A DNA stretch of 64,000 bases from Amblyornis subalaris (taxonomy: Eukaryota > Chordata > Aves > Passeriformes > Ptilonorhynchidae). The position numbers were made by a program, and so were the translations under genes. The notes beneath the pieces are model-generated. The model saw nothing but the letters and a program-made list of their open reading frames with translations. It searched no databases and was not told the DNA's origin. Positions 38,444 through 51,460 of the stretch are shown piece by piece (position 1 is the first letter of the stretch; the number at the start of each line of letters is the position of its first letter). The DNA lies in contig JACAXG010000009.1 of NCBI GenBank assembly GCA_018881555.1, forward strand, positions 14,655,326 to 14,719,325, read 5' to 3'.

Positions 38444-38835
38444 ATCACAGAATCACAGAATATTCTGAGCTGGAAGGGATTCATCAGGATCATCAAAGCC
38501 CAACTCCAGGCCCTGCACACGACAGCCCGAGGATTCACACCACGTGCCTGAGAGTGTTGCCAAGTTATTCTTGAACTCTGCCAGGCTTGGTGCTGTGACA
38601 GCTTCCCTGGGGAGCCCTGTTCCAGTGCCCAACCTCCCCCCTGGGTGAAGAACTTTTTTCTAATATCCAGCCTAAACCTCCCCGACACAACTCCAGGCCG
38701 TTCCCTCGGGTCCTGTCACTTGTCACCACACAGAAGAGATCAGTGCCTGCCCCTCCACTGCCCCTCACAAGAAAGTTGCAGACTGCAATGAGGTCTCTCC
38801 TCAGTCTCCTCCTCTCCACACTGAACAAAAGAGTA
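38444..38835 (-). mobile_element. CR1 LINE 3' fragment in DCN intron 2
   Basis: Inverted CR1 tail starting TCACAGAATCACAGAATATT, followed by GAGCTGGAAGGGATTCATCA, the GGGGAGCCCTGTTCCAGTGC block and GAGGTCTCTCCTCAGTCTCC. About 390 bp, antisense to decorin. Confidence 0.9.
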
Positions 38836-41800
38836 GAATTTGCTTCTTGGCTTCTCTGCAAGGATACAGGTGGAAAAAATGAACACACACACAGAGGGAC
38901 CTCAAGACCAAGGACCAAGCCTGCATAGGGTTTTTTTTGAAAAAGAAAAAAAAATGAAAAAAAAATGGGCTTTAAGTTGTAGTTTTCAACTTATAGAGCT
39001 AATTATGAGACTCAAGCAGCTCTGTATGAATGATCCTGATTTTAGCATGGTTACATTTGCTATATAAGCAACTCTACTGCAAACCTCTTATGCAGTCAAT
39101 AGGAAATAAAAAAGGTGAAAATAAGTGTTTAAAGAATTTGTCTACTCTCTGCATGCATACTCATGAGAGGGCACCCAGGAGAGCCTCCCATACCATCTTT
39201 GTGTTTGTTTCCTGGGACCTACTTGGAGCATTTTTAGTTGCTACAAAAATCTGTTAAGGACAGGATGCTTACAGTTTTAATTTCAATTAGAAAAGGAATG
39301 CAATAATTATATTTTAAAATTAGCAGTGAAAGCAAGAAACCTTTACTCACCTGATGGCAACTTTAAGGACTTATTGGCAAAAATCTCAAAAAGACAGAGT
39401 ATTTCTAGAAATGTTGCACCTTTTAAAACATGCGCAAGTGTAAATAGGCTACAGTCTGGTCCTGTAATACAACATTAGCGCAATAGAAATGTGTAATAAG
39501 GCATCCCAAAACCAGTTTCTGCTTGCACCTCTTCTACCGCCTAACATGTGAAAGCCTAGGATTTCAGTTTCTGTGCTGGAGTACGTTTTCCCTTCTACTG
39601 GTCCAGAGTGGGCCCCAGAAACTAAAGAGGTTCTCAAGGAATTCTTAGTTTAGGGTGACACAGAAGAAAACCGTTTGTAGTGGCGCAATAATCAAACTCA
39701 TTGCTGAGTATGTCTACCTAAGAGATATAGGAGCAAAAGCAAAGAATTGAATTAAATCTTAATGTTTTCAGGATTAGGGGAAAAATTTACTTTCTCTTCT
39801 TTATTATTTCACTCTGTGGCAGAGAGTTAACATCTTCTGGGATGGAGATGACTATTACAGTTAGAGATGAACTTGGGGGAGCTCTATCACTAAATGGCTG
39901 AGAAAATAAAAAAAGTTACAAAGCAAATATGTCTAAGAGTTACAAGGATATATACAACATCACGCAGTAGAAAGAGAGAACTAGCAGGTCTGCAGACTTC
40001 CTGATTCAGTCAGGAAATTCTCTCCTGTTTAACTGTTATTTCACTACTGCCAAACATGATCACTCCTTCCATTGTTTGCTTGCATGAGAGTAGGTTGACA
40101 ACAATTCTGCAACATTTATGAGAAATGGCGATGCTATGTTTAGAAGTACCTGAAATAACCAGGAACATATCTCTGCCCTCAAGTCATAATAAAACTAGGG
40201 CTGTGTAACGACCGTGTGGTCAGCACAGGAACGGGTAAGTTTACTTGAAACCAGAGAAGACCTCCCCCAAATGACTCTTTATGACACTATGTTAGTGCTA
40301 ATTCTGGTAAATCCCAAAGTAAAGGTTGAGAGAACTATCCTCAAATTGTCATCTGTTGCCTATTGCTTACTTAAACTGCAAAACACGTAAACTTCAAATT
40401 ATATTACTCCAAAGGGTCATTCAAAATATAATTTGTTAGATAATGCTCACTTTTCTGAGTCGCTGAAATGCTCTCTTATGACTACTGAAGAAATGAATGT
40501 TTTACCTCAATGCGTGAGTACTCATAGATGGTACATCTGCATTGCATCCACTTTGAGTGAAGCCATTATGCACATGGTGCTGGAAGATTGCATGAGTCAC
40601 ACGGGTCAGTTGCTGTTCTCTGATGGGATGTTTTATGTCTGTAACCATGACACTGGGAAATGTAAAGCTGATGATTCTAGGAGTTGAGAAAACTCATAAT
40701 ACTTGATTTTTATTTCACTTAATGTCTTAATCCCTGAAGTCTAAAGATTATTTCAGAATATTTTTCTGCCTTTCTAAAATGCTAGTGTTCTTGAGAAGGC
40801 ATATACCTTCGAGATCATTGTAATTAAAAGTCAGAACACAGAAGTAGAAGTTGCTTGAATTTTAGCTTCAAGAATATATCATTACTCTTAGGTATTAACT
40901 TTTGGAGCCAGGAGACTAACTCTATCTGTACAAAAATGTGACTAGCACTGAAAAATAATTCATAACATCTGTGGCTTGTAATATCCGTTATACTTTGAAA
41001 TATGTGATCACTACACAGAGTGGGTGGAAATGGAAAAGAGCAGTTGAATCAATGCATTCACTTTTATACCTTTTCTAGGGCTTTTATAATTATTAGTACT
41101 ATCATAATGGACAATTATGCATTTGATCGCAATGTGTGTGAATTTGTTTCTATTTTTCTGTGTTCCTCACTCTGTTCTGGGAAGCAATGTTATAAAATGT
41201 TTGGGGGGAAAAAAAACAGTGTAGTAACAGGTCAGTAGGTCTACTCTTGTGAGGGGCCACCTCAGCAGGGAAGGGAATTTGTTTTCTTGCTCTTTCCTAT
41301 GGGAAGGGTCAGACATACACAAAACCAATAATCTGTGATAAAAATAAGTCCAAAATGGATCTTAATAGATATGAGTCTTGCAGACTGCAGAACAGGAAAA
41401 AAGTCTGAAAAATGATTGTGAATCACCTTTAAGAATATCTATTTTAAGAGTCTTACACATTCCGTAATGCTTTTTTATACCTCTTAGAAAAAAAAAGTTA
41501 CTGCTAATTTCACAGCAAGAGAGAAGAAGGTGGAGAACAAACTTTTAATTTGAAAGTGGGAGAGAGAAGGAGGCTGGGGATACTTCTCTGTAGAAAAAGA
41601 CAATTGTTTCTTGTTTTATGGATGGTAGGATGCAAATAATGAAATTACTCCTATTTGCAAATCCCACACAATAGAGAACAAATTTCCAGTAAATACTGTA
41701 GCATGTAGTCTGGGAAAGTGTCCGTAAACTTTTCTAAGTCAAAGCATTCAAAGCAGTTCCTTGCCATCCTTCCAGAACGCAGTCCTTGGATCATGTTATT

Positions 41801-44800
41801 TTTCCGTGACTAAGTATCCTGACCCTGTAAACTTGCTGTTCGCCTCATTCGCCCCAGAGTCCACTCAGGGCATTGCTAAGGTCATTCACCCCTGGGAGGA
41901 TTGCTGCCCGTCAGTGGGATGCAGCAGAGCCGGGCTTGGAGCAAGGAGAGCTCACAGCAGTGTGCAGAAGCAACCCAGGCAGCTGCTGGAGAGGCTGCCT
42001 CCACTGGGAGTGCAGCCACTGATGATCAGGGCTGGGAATTACATGTAGCTCAGTCCAAATTCCTCAGCTGGCAGCAGCTGTTTGCGGAAACTGAAAGACT
42101 CTTGAAAAGAGCCCCATTTTATGGCCCCTGTGATAATAGTCGTGAGTGTTGCAATGTAATAACACATGTATCTGAGCTACAACGTTCAGATGTCCCTCTG
42201 CCTTTTGGCCCCTGCTCTCCAGCTGGGAAAGCAAAGGTTTATTCAGAGGAATAAGCCCCATCCCTGCTGCTTATAAAATGGATAGGTGGAGGAAAAACCT
42301 TCCAAAATACCCCAAACGCACTCAAAAATCAAATCACAAGCTCTGCTGTATTGTAAAAATTGTTTATAATTGTCACTGTTTACATATTTGTTATTTTGAC
42401 TTTGTGGTCTCAGTGTGGCAAAGATGCAATTCTCAGGAAAGTGTCCTCATCTCTGGGCTACAGACTCAGACTTCCATTTGCTTAGTCTCCCTTGCTGGCC
42501 CCATAAATCTTGCATTCCTTTTCTGCATAGTCGTATGGCTTCAGCAGAAATGTGGCTCCATGCCAAGATGCAGACTAACTTGTGGCTCTCACTGCTGAGA
42601 AGCAGGAGCAGCAGACTGAAACCTCTGCATAGCAAGGAGGGTTCAAAATTCACCCTTCTCCCTTGTGGTTTAAGCAATTCCATGGCCACTTGATCACAGC
42701 TCCTGTGGCCAAGCAGGTTACTCCCTCAGTTGCAGAAGCCTGTTGTGTATATCAAAACCCACAACATCCCTTAGTCCTCACACTATTCCCAAATTCTTGC
42801 TACACCTCCTACACCTGTTTGACCAGCTAAACAGCAGCATGTGCTAGTTGGGCTGGTGCAGTGCTCCACAGGAGATGGCCAGCCATGGATTGATTCTCTC
42901 TCAGGGACCAGATAAGGGAAGAATTATGCCAGTCTTGGCTCTTCTCTGCCTTATTTCTGGTCTCATAAAATCTCCAGAGCCATCAGCGTTCTGTCCTCTC
43001 CAGGAGGTGAGGCAATCACAGCTAAACAGCCAGACACTGCTATTTGCTTAAGAAATTATGATAAAAGGCTACACCCCACAAGAATGTTATCCCATGGAGA
43101 CAAGTTTGATTTCTGCAAAGTTACCTTCTCCATTCTCCCACTAAGTGGGGATTCCTGGTCCATGTAACATCTCCCCACCAATGGTGACTGTGGATGAGCC
43201 TTTCATGTGCAAGAAAGAAATTGGTTAACAATCCAATTGTACTGGCTTTTATTGAATACATTTTATTGGTATGTGTTATTTCAAAATTCTGCGGTGTAGC
43301 GACTAAATGTAAGAAAAATTAGGAAAACTTCTGTCATGGATAATAAAAGCTCATCTTATCCTAACAAAAGGAAATTATCCAAACTTACTTATATACTTCC
43401 TGCCCCACCCCCCATTTTGTAGTTCTGTGGCTTATTCTGTTCTTCCTGTATTTTAATGTACATATATTTTTACACACATTTTACACACATATTCCACACA
43501 CTGGTGGGAATAATTGTTTGCTCCGGGTTGATAATGTAGAACAGTAGGTAATTTCTATTTATAAAAATTCACAAGGGTTTATACAGATCTGAGCTGTGCT
43601 ACAGGAACTGATGGCTGCTCAGCTTCTACAAAGAAGCTATGATTTCTCCCAAAGAAATATTTTAGTGCAAATCGAAGTGGTATTTTGACTAAGATACATG
43701 AACTGGTTAATTAAATTTCTTCTATTTCCAGAATCTTTAATCTCTTAATCTCAGTGTAAACAAGGGTTTTGGAAGGGTGGAGCTATACCATTTCTACTTA
43801 TTTGTGAATAAATTCAATTTTTTTAAAATGTATTTGCCAACTTAAATAATAACTGACTTAGTTTTTTTCAACCAAAATAAAAAAAGACATATGTATTTTC
43901 GATTTAGCACATATTAACGTACATTAACATACATTTAACATACAGAATCTAAATTTTTAATCAGTTTTAAGTTAATCATAGGAACTAGAGGCCTGAGGTA
44001 TTTCCGGGGAACTGAACACCGAACTGTGTAGTATTGATTATTCACATAAGAACTCAGACTGCTATGAGAGATTTTCATATGACTTTTCAAGGAGCAAGTT
44101 TTAATGTACAAAAAAATCACAGCCAAGACCTGGAATATCGGTGTATACTGTTCTTAAAATGATTGAGGGATGACTCAATTTATATTTTCCAACACCAGTT
44201 CCCCTTTTGGTTTGTATTACATAAATTTCACTCGAAGTCATTTGTAGGTGGATGTGTGGTCATACTGTACAATATGGCTTCAGATGTACATGGACATCAC
44301 TTGAGTTTCTCGGAAATGAGTAGTAAGGACAGCCCATAATTGCCATCTAAACTTCTGTCTCCCAGACAGAATAACGAAAAAAATCTTTCTGGGGTATAAT
44401 AATTCTATTCCAGGAGCCATTTGAGCTTCTAGTTGGATTACAATTTTCTCCATTGGATTTAAACTCTGTTACACTGTCATGTCAGTTCAGGCCCCTCCAT
44501 TCATCTGAATTGGCTGTTTGTTCACTACAAAGATTTGAAGCTTTGCTGACCAGGCAGGAAGTCTTCAGCACAGGGAGTAGTTTGTGGTACACCAATGCTC
44601 CTCCTACATGTATCTATCTGGAGGTACATCAACCTATATAGAGACCTGACCTGCAAGCTGAAGCACAACCCAATGTAGATGTGGATCTGGGCTACAGCTC
44701 AAATGCAGTTTAGTCCTGAATTATTTAGATGCTGGTTTTGCAAGTCAGTGTCCAGATTCACCCATTTATAAACTCTTCCTCCACTGGAGAGCTCCAGATG

Positions 44801-46753
44801 TGATAGCTTTCAGCTGGAGGATGTACTAAACTGCTTTCACTGATAATGCAAAGTCTCCCCAGCAGCTGGCATGTACCTTGTACTCCTCTACACTTAGGTC
44901 TTAAAAACCTACATGAGTCAAGACAAAAAAAATCAAATATATTGTCTATAGCTGGTTTTGAAAACATTTTTAAAAACAGCTTCAGGAAATGCATAACAGA
45001 ATATACATGAGATAGGTAATAAAATAAGTTCAACACTTCAAGTGATGGCAATTATTCTCTGCCTGCAGAGCTGATTATTGTATTGTACATGCTTCTAGTT
45101 TCTAGAACAAGACAGGAAAATGGTGTTATAAATCATTTTCAAAAATGGATTTCTGATTATTAAATTTGTCTTATCTTTATAAAATGAAACATTGAACGTC
45201 TAAGTTTACTGCTCTGAGAAATTATCAGTTCTACCATATTCATGGATAACACTTAAGCTTTTAGAAACTGAAATGTGAAGCTGGAAAAGTACAGTTGGAA
45301 ATTTAGTTTGAAGTTTAGTCTCTGGCAAATTGTCCCTTCAGTGACAATCCAAGTATTGTCCAAGTGTTCCTATGAAGTATGTTCCAAGGGCATCACATAA
45401 AGTACAGCTGCATAGCTCCTGCACCCTATTGTCTGCCATACTACTTATTAGAGGTACCAGTCTACTAATATAAATGTACTGACAACCAGAACACACTAAT
45501 GTTACTTTGAATATAAGTAATTAAACCCTTGGGGTTTTTTATTTATATGTGAAAAATACTATAGGAGTTGCTAGATTGTAGGAACTTATAACAAAATTAT
45601 GGTCTTGAAAAAGTAGTGTGTTTTGGGAAAGAATTTTTAGTTGCTGACATCGGTCCTGTTCACTGAAAACAGAAACTGTCCAAAGACAACCAACATACAA
45701 ATTATACAGTATCTCATTCTTATATATTTGGAACTCTAGCACTACACTCCTGAAAGCAATGAGGGTTTTGCACCTTGTGAAGTAAAAATGAAGTCCATGC
45801 CTGAATGAGGAAAAATTATTTTAATAACATGAAAAATCTTAATCTGTAACAAATATTTGTGCCCTGAATATCAGTAAGGTAAACAGGATGAGATGTGAGT
45901 TTTGGCTGTTATGAAGCTTTTACTAATTCATCCCAGGCTGCACGATTCTGCTTTTTAAGACTTTTGAATTCTGGTGTAATTAAAACTCAGACAGGTGAAT
46001 TTTTATTGCACTCAGTTTTAATAAAAATCTGATCTAATATTTTAATATTATTTTATCTCATGTTAGGGAACTTATGGGTGGGAAAATACATTTGAGAGGT
46101 GTCTAAGATCTTTCTAAAATTCAGACACCACACTTTGGTAATGGTAGGACAACAGAATATGCTCTATACAGATTAACACTATTAATTCAAAATTAAGAAT
46201 AAAAGATGCAAACATTTTTCAAAAGTTTAGGTCTCCTGCACACACATATAGATAAATAAAAAACCAATGTTGTTTTCAGGATTTACTGAGCACAAAACAG
46301 CAGTAACAGACACCAGTGGGATCTCTGAGATGCTAAACACTTTGGAAGATTCAGACCAGGTGCCAAAAGATGAATTAGAGGCCTCATCTGCACACAGATA
46401 TTTTTGTGGCTATGGCCAAATCTATAATGAATTCTTAGCGTGTCATTAATTGTAGTAAGAAGCTTCAGTACACATCATTGTGGCCTCCCCAGAGTTTATG
46501 GTAAAGTTTTGTAGTAGTAACTACAGAATAATTCTCTTTATGCGGGTTAAAAGAATTAAATATAGTACCAAACATTTACTTCTTTTCATGGTTTGCCATA
46601 ATCCTCCCAAATAAGAGCCAACCATACTTTTACTTTACATATGCACATGTACATTCTAAGAAAGGATGGAAAGAGAAGTTTTGCCTAACATAGGATTTTG
46701 ACAGAGAAACCTACATTCTATGTGTGAAAACACATTTTTGATGAACATTAAGT

Positions 46754-46910
46754 ATCACAGAACCACAGAACTGTTGAATTTGGACATCGACTCTTGAGAT
46801 AATCTAAGGCACCCCCCTGCTGTTTCTTGGGGCTGTGTCCAGACAACTTTGGAGTATCTCCAAGGATGGAGTCTCCACAGCCATTGTGGGCAAAGCATGT
46901 CTTTGGGAAG
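46754..46910 (-). mobile_element. CR1 LINE 3' fragment in DCN intron 2
   Basis: Inverted CR1 tail starting TCACAGAACCACAGAACTGT and including CAAGGATGGAGTCTCCACAG. It is more diverged than the copy at 38,444, and its left and right limits are approximate. Confidence 0.75.
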
Positions 46911-47232
46911 CATATCTCACTGTGTTTGCAATGCTATGCTTGGGATTAAAATATATAGGTTTAAAAAGATAACATGTATAAGCATATATCTTTCCTCTGA
47001 GAAGAATATCATGCAGTCCACCATCATTCTGGGGAGGCACTGGAAATACTTTTAGAGAGATCTTTCCCAGAAGAGTTCAAATATAGCTTCAGAAATACTA
47101 GTTATAACCTTTACTGGTAAAAAGACAGTTTTACCCAGAGAAGTCCACTTCTGTTATATGTCCATATAGAGAATTTATTAGTGTCTATAAACTTTTCCTA
47201 CCAACTATTCATTTAGCATTTCACATTCTGTT

Positions 47233-47248
47233 AAAAAAAAAAAAAAAA
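47233..47248 (+). repeat. A homopolymer, 16 bases
   Basis: A run of 16 A in DCN intron 2, about 830 bases before exon 3. Confidence 0.9.
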
Positions 47249-48080
47249 GGCTAGTTCGGGAAGAACATTTTAATTTTGTGGTAAATCTGAATGACTATAA
47301 AAGATTTGTTTTATTCCAAGTCACAGTATGAAAGGAAAGCTGGGTAAAGCAAGTGTTATTTAACGCTAAATAATTTCATTTCCATGACTTCATCAGACTT
47401 ACATATCAGCTATTCAGAAAATAGTCCCAAAGAGAGTCTTTAATTTAAACTGTCTGATGTTCTTTTGGCAGTTGTAGTGAAACCAAGAGATTTTTTGTCC
47501 AGAAAACTTGGACATAGTTTCAGTTCAAAGAAAAGGGGGGAGGTGGATTGGTGGTTTGTTTTTTTTTTAAGGTGGACTTTACTGCAATTTACTCAGTTAC
47601 TGTCAAACAAACAGTATTTTTTCTGGAAATTATTATAATTAACTATCATACTTCTTTCAAAAAGCCTAGTACCTTTTAAATAGCAGGAAATGTTCTCTGT
47701 CCACAAAAGCTAATACCCAGTGAAGATAATAAATACCATATCTCTTTCCAAAAGCAATTTTTATTCACACAATTCAGTGGAATTAAACATGTTAGAAATT
47801 ATTTTCCCAAACTAAATAATTTGCTTCAAGCTATAACTTAGATATATTCTCATAAAAGGCATAATGGAAATGTGAATAAATAAATTTTGGTTCAACTTAG
47901 CAAAATGAAACTCTCTTTGACTGGCTGGAGACAGAAACACTTTCAAATAAGTCTTCATAAGACGCTTCAGGAAATGAGTTCTAGAAATGCTGTTTACTGA
48001 AGGGAAAACGCTACTAAGAAAGGCACTGTCCCTTATTTAAAGTTTCTTTCAAAGTCAATTTTTCTTTTCACTGTCACTAG

Positions 48081-48193
48081 GTCTGGAAAAGGTACCAAAA
48101 GACCTTCCCCCTGACACAACCCTGTTGGACTTACAGAACAACAAAATCACCGAAATTAAAGAAGGAGATTTCAAGAATCTGAAGAATCTTCAT
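48081..48193 (+). CDS. DCN: Decorin coding exon 3: start of leucine-rich repeats
   Basis: 113 nt completing Gly70 and encoding residues 71-107, [20 protein letters not shown] onward. This is the first leucine-rich repeat with the typical L-x-x-L-x-L-x-x-N-x-I spacing ([12 protein letters not shown] at 81-92), and it follows directly on the cysteine cap. It is preceded by a pyrimidine tract and CACTAG and followed by GTGAGT. The exon ends in phase 0. The length equals the human exon as I recall it. Confidence 0.97.
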
Positions 48194-49030
48194 GTGAGTG
48201 TATAAATTAACTGGTATTTGCCAACAAAAAATGGGGAGAAAATGTGGTTTTGGCCTGGTACTGTGTTATTTAGGGAAAACTGATCAAAGAATTTACTATC
48301 TGCCTCCACCAGCCCAGCCTATTTATTTCTATTCCCATTCCTCTACTGCAAACCCTCTTGTCATACCACAGAAGTTTCTCATCTCTTTTCAACTCTTCAT
48401 ACCTATCTCCTGTCCATTCAGTCCCCTGATTTCCATCACAGCTTCTCTCATATATTTATTTGTTTTCAGTCTCTTTGGCACAGTGACTTGGCTATTTCCA
48501 TCTCAACCCTGCCACCTCACTCACTCATTACTGTATTCCTTCCCCTCCCACCTCTGAGCTCACAGAGATTTGTATGTCATGTTTGTCAGCAGATATTCTG
48601 TACTAATTTTAATTCAAGAATCTTTCCAAATTATTCTTCTGCTCCCTGCACTACAGTGAAATTTTATTTTTGCAATATCCTTCTCCTAGCAAAGCTCCAT
48701 CCTCATCCTTCTTTGCCTGCCAGTCTCTTCCAACACTGTTGTCTGGTTTCCTCTTTGCTGAAATATTTTCCTTCCTGGTTTCTGTAACTACTTTATTTTT
48801 TCTGGTTCACCTCTTCTTTTCCAAGTTTCCATCAGACAGTTACCTTCCTCTGTTTCTAATTTTTTTTTTGCTCTGAGGTCCTCCTCCCTGTCTATAGTTT
48901 TTATCAACATCTTAAAATTCATACCTCATACTTTTGCCTCAATTTTTTTGAAATATCTTTCTTTACAGATCAGAAAAAGGCTATTCTCTGTCTTTGAAAG
49001 TAATACTGTAACTCAGGCATATTGATTATT

Positions 49031-49080
49031 TGTCTAGCCTTTTGACAACTCAATTTGTCTAGCCTTTTGACAACTCAATT
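49031..49080 (+). repeat. 25-bp perfect tandem duplication
   Basis: Two identical adjacent units that start TGTCTAGCC and end CAACTCAATT, 80 bases before the CTCTT repeat in DCN intron 3. Identity suggests a recent event. Confidence 0.92.
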
Positions 49081-49159
49081 TCTGTGTATTCCTCCATTTG
49101 ATCTTTTATTATTATAAACAATGCATTATTTGGCTTTGCTTGCCTGACTCCTTACAGCA

Positions 49160-49308
49160 TTCTCTTCTCTTCTCTTCTCTTCTCTTCTCTTCTCTTCTCT
49201 TCTCTTCTCTTCTCTTCTCTTCTCTTCTCTTCTCTTCTCTTTTCTCTTCTCTTCTCTTCTCTTCTCTTCTCTTTTCTCTTCTCTTCTCTTCTCTCTTCTC
49301 TTCTCTTC
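49160..49308 (+). repeat. CTCTT pentanucleotide repeat, 149 bp
   Basis: Nearly pure TCTCT/CTCTT units with a few interruptions, all pyrimidine on the + strand. It yields Leu/Phe/Ser-rich frames on one strand and Arg/Glu/Lys-rich frames on the other, neither of which is a gene. Confidence 0.95.
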
Positions 49309-50320
49309 CATTCTGTTCTATTCACAAACAAGAAGCCAACTCCCACTTTTTACCCATTACTGGTGTCAATATCACTGCCCGAAGAAGCACCCTTTCAAAC
49401 AAGAATCTGCATTCAGCCACTCATACTTGTATAAAAAATTCCTATAAACTTTTACCTCCTTAATTTCTTCCAAAGTCCCTCTTAAATTTTTGTTTCAATG
49501 CAACATCAAGAAGATAATTTTAAAAAAATTCCTAGGAATAGGCAGAATGCAAGTCTGTCCATAGTGATGGGATCTGCATGAGTGAATCACGATGAGGTTC
49601 ATGTCATCTAATTTTAGCATAGGTGTCTATACTTGGTCTAGTTCCATAGATAACCTCTAAGGTCAGCAAAATAAGTTTTTCCACATCACATTTCAGTAGG
49701 CTGGGTTTAAGAATGAGATAACTTGTTCCCCAGATTTTTTTTCAATTCCTCTCCTTGGATACAGAACAGATTTGACACTGTAATTCCTGCCCATTTGTTT
49801 TTGGTTTTCTTCCACCTTGGAAAGAAGTCCCGTGTTCTTAGAGAAGATTATCTATAAGGTGCTAAAAGAGACAAAATTCTTATCAGTGAAATTAATCTTT
49901 TGGCAATCCTTCTTCAAGACACTTCATTAAATGAATCAGAGGATGATATTGCAGATGAAAATCACTGCTCCCAGTGACTTCTACCCACTTGGCACTCGGC
50001 TCAGGTCTCAGTTACACATCCTGCTGTGAGCTAAGCTGTTGTGAACCATTTTATCTCATTGAAGTTAACTCTAAGGGGTTTTCTTTGTTTGGTTTCATTT
50101 TGTTGTGTTTTTTTTTTTTTTTCTTTTATTACGACAGATACAATTTAATTTTGAATTAAATAAATACCTCTTTGGAGAAGAGATCATTTGTTTAGATTAC
50201 TCACAAAAGTACCCAGTACATGCTTAGGGACTACTGGAAATCATACATCAACAAAAATTTTAACAAATAACATTTAAAACTGAAATTTTCCTGGATTTAC
50301 TTAACAACAAATAATGATTC

Positions 50321-50365
50321 TCTCCAGGTCCCCTTCCAACCCAAACCACTCTATGATTCTATGAT
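50321..50365 (+). mobile_element. CR1 LINE 3' tip in DCN intron 3
   Basis: Only about 45 bases: AGGTCCCCTTCCAACCCAAA followed by CCACTCTATGATTCTATGAT, the extreme CR1 3' end with its terminal octamers. A very short truncated insertion. Confidence 0.75.
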
Positions 50366-51001
50366 CTCCTCCCCAAAATAATAATTTAGTCATGCAGTAC
50401 ATTTATGTAACTATGCACCATCTTTGCTCTCAGCAGGAATATTCCTGCGTAATATCTGGGACTGATTCCCATTCCCCAACTTCCAATTAAATATTTTTCA
50501 GTGACAGTGAAAGGGGAGTATTGTTTTTACAAAGTAAAACTCAAAAGCATTGCTCTTGACAGAGCTCTATTATTACATTTATTTTAAGGATATATGAGTG
50601 TGTGATATATATTTATATATTTATATAATATATGTGATTTTTTAATCTTGTTTTCTGATAAACATGGCTTGGGTTAAGGTCACACTCGAGAGTGTGATGC
50701 TCAAAAATTTCTTAGACATTATTAAACTTTCTTGTACTCTACTAAAACAGTAAGATTTACAAAAATTAACAGTATTATTGTTCCAAAATCTAAAATCAGA
50801 AACTGGAGCTAACTTCTTGCATGAAGTGATCGCTTAAGGAAACAATTCCTTAAACCTCAGTTTTCATAGATCTTGAAAAAAATTAGCAGTATATACAGTT
50901 TGTTACTTTTGAATAACCCATTAAAATACCTTCCTAATACTTATAGCTGTCACCAACCACAGGTGTAATAATTTTACAAGAGATTTTCATGAACAAGTTG
51001 G

Positions 51002-51020
51002 GTTGAACCTAAGGTTCAAC
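51002..51020. repeat. 19-base inverted repeat
   Basis: Perfect 9-base arms GTTGAACCT and AGGTTCAAC around a single A, in DCN intron 3. It could form a small cruciform, but no T run follows and no function is evident. Confidence 0.7.
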
Positions 51021-51440
51021 TTGTGCTAAAACTCAGAATAAGTAGCAAGAAAAGAAAGGATTTACCTATAACTTGCCCTGGCTTCTCTTTCAGTACAAAT
51101 GTAACTGTTTATGCTACACAACATAGTACACAGCACTAGAGATGAAAGAGAAATTAAAACCTACCAAAATATTCTTTGCATTGAAAATTTTCCTAAGTAG
51201 ATTTCCTATGAGCAGCTAAAATTTTCAGCTGTGGAAATATGGCAAGCAATTAGAAAAGGATGCAACTAAAAGAATATTTACCTGCAAATAGTAGACTCTT
51301 GCCAGGAAACATCAGAGTCAACAGTTATAGTGCAGATATTTTTATAGTTTTAAATTATCCAGGAAAAAGTGGCTAAACTATTAACATTGTACTATAAAAA
51401 CTCAGTGAGACTTTGCTCTATTTGAAAAGGAAAGATAAGA

Positions 51441-51460
51441 TTTTTTTTTTTTTTTTTTTT
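51441..51460 (+). repeat. T homopolymer, 20 bases
   Basis: An uninterrupted T run in DCN intron 3. Confidence 0.9.

Larger units (their letters stand above)
31892..48080 (+). other. DCN: DCN intron 2
   Basis: This 16.2-kb intron runs from GTAAGC to a pyrimidine-rich acceptor ending CACTAG. It contains two CR1 remnants in reverse orientation (38,444-38,835 and 46,754-46,910), a 25-base T run at 37,415-37,439, a 16-base A run at 47,233-47,248 and a GC-richer patch near 33,780-34,045. Several frames of 60-117 codons occur but lack composition or similarity typical of genes. I see no further exon. Confidence 0.85.

Noticed and set aside
49160..49308. Homopurine/homopyrimidine promoter element like the one reported for the human decorin promoter
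   Set aside because: It lies in intron 3, more than 21 kb downstream of the leader exon, and is a simple pentamer microsatellite.
49098..49463. 121-codon frame rich in Leu-Phe-Ser, with Arg-Glu-Lys frames on the other strand
   Set aside because: Generated by the CTCTT pentamer repeat.
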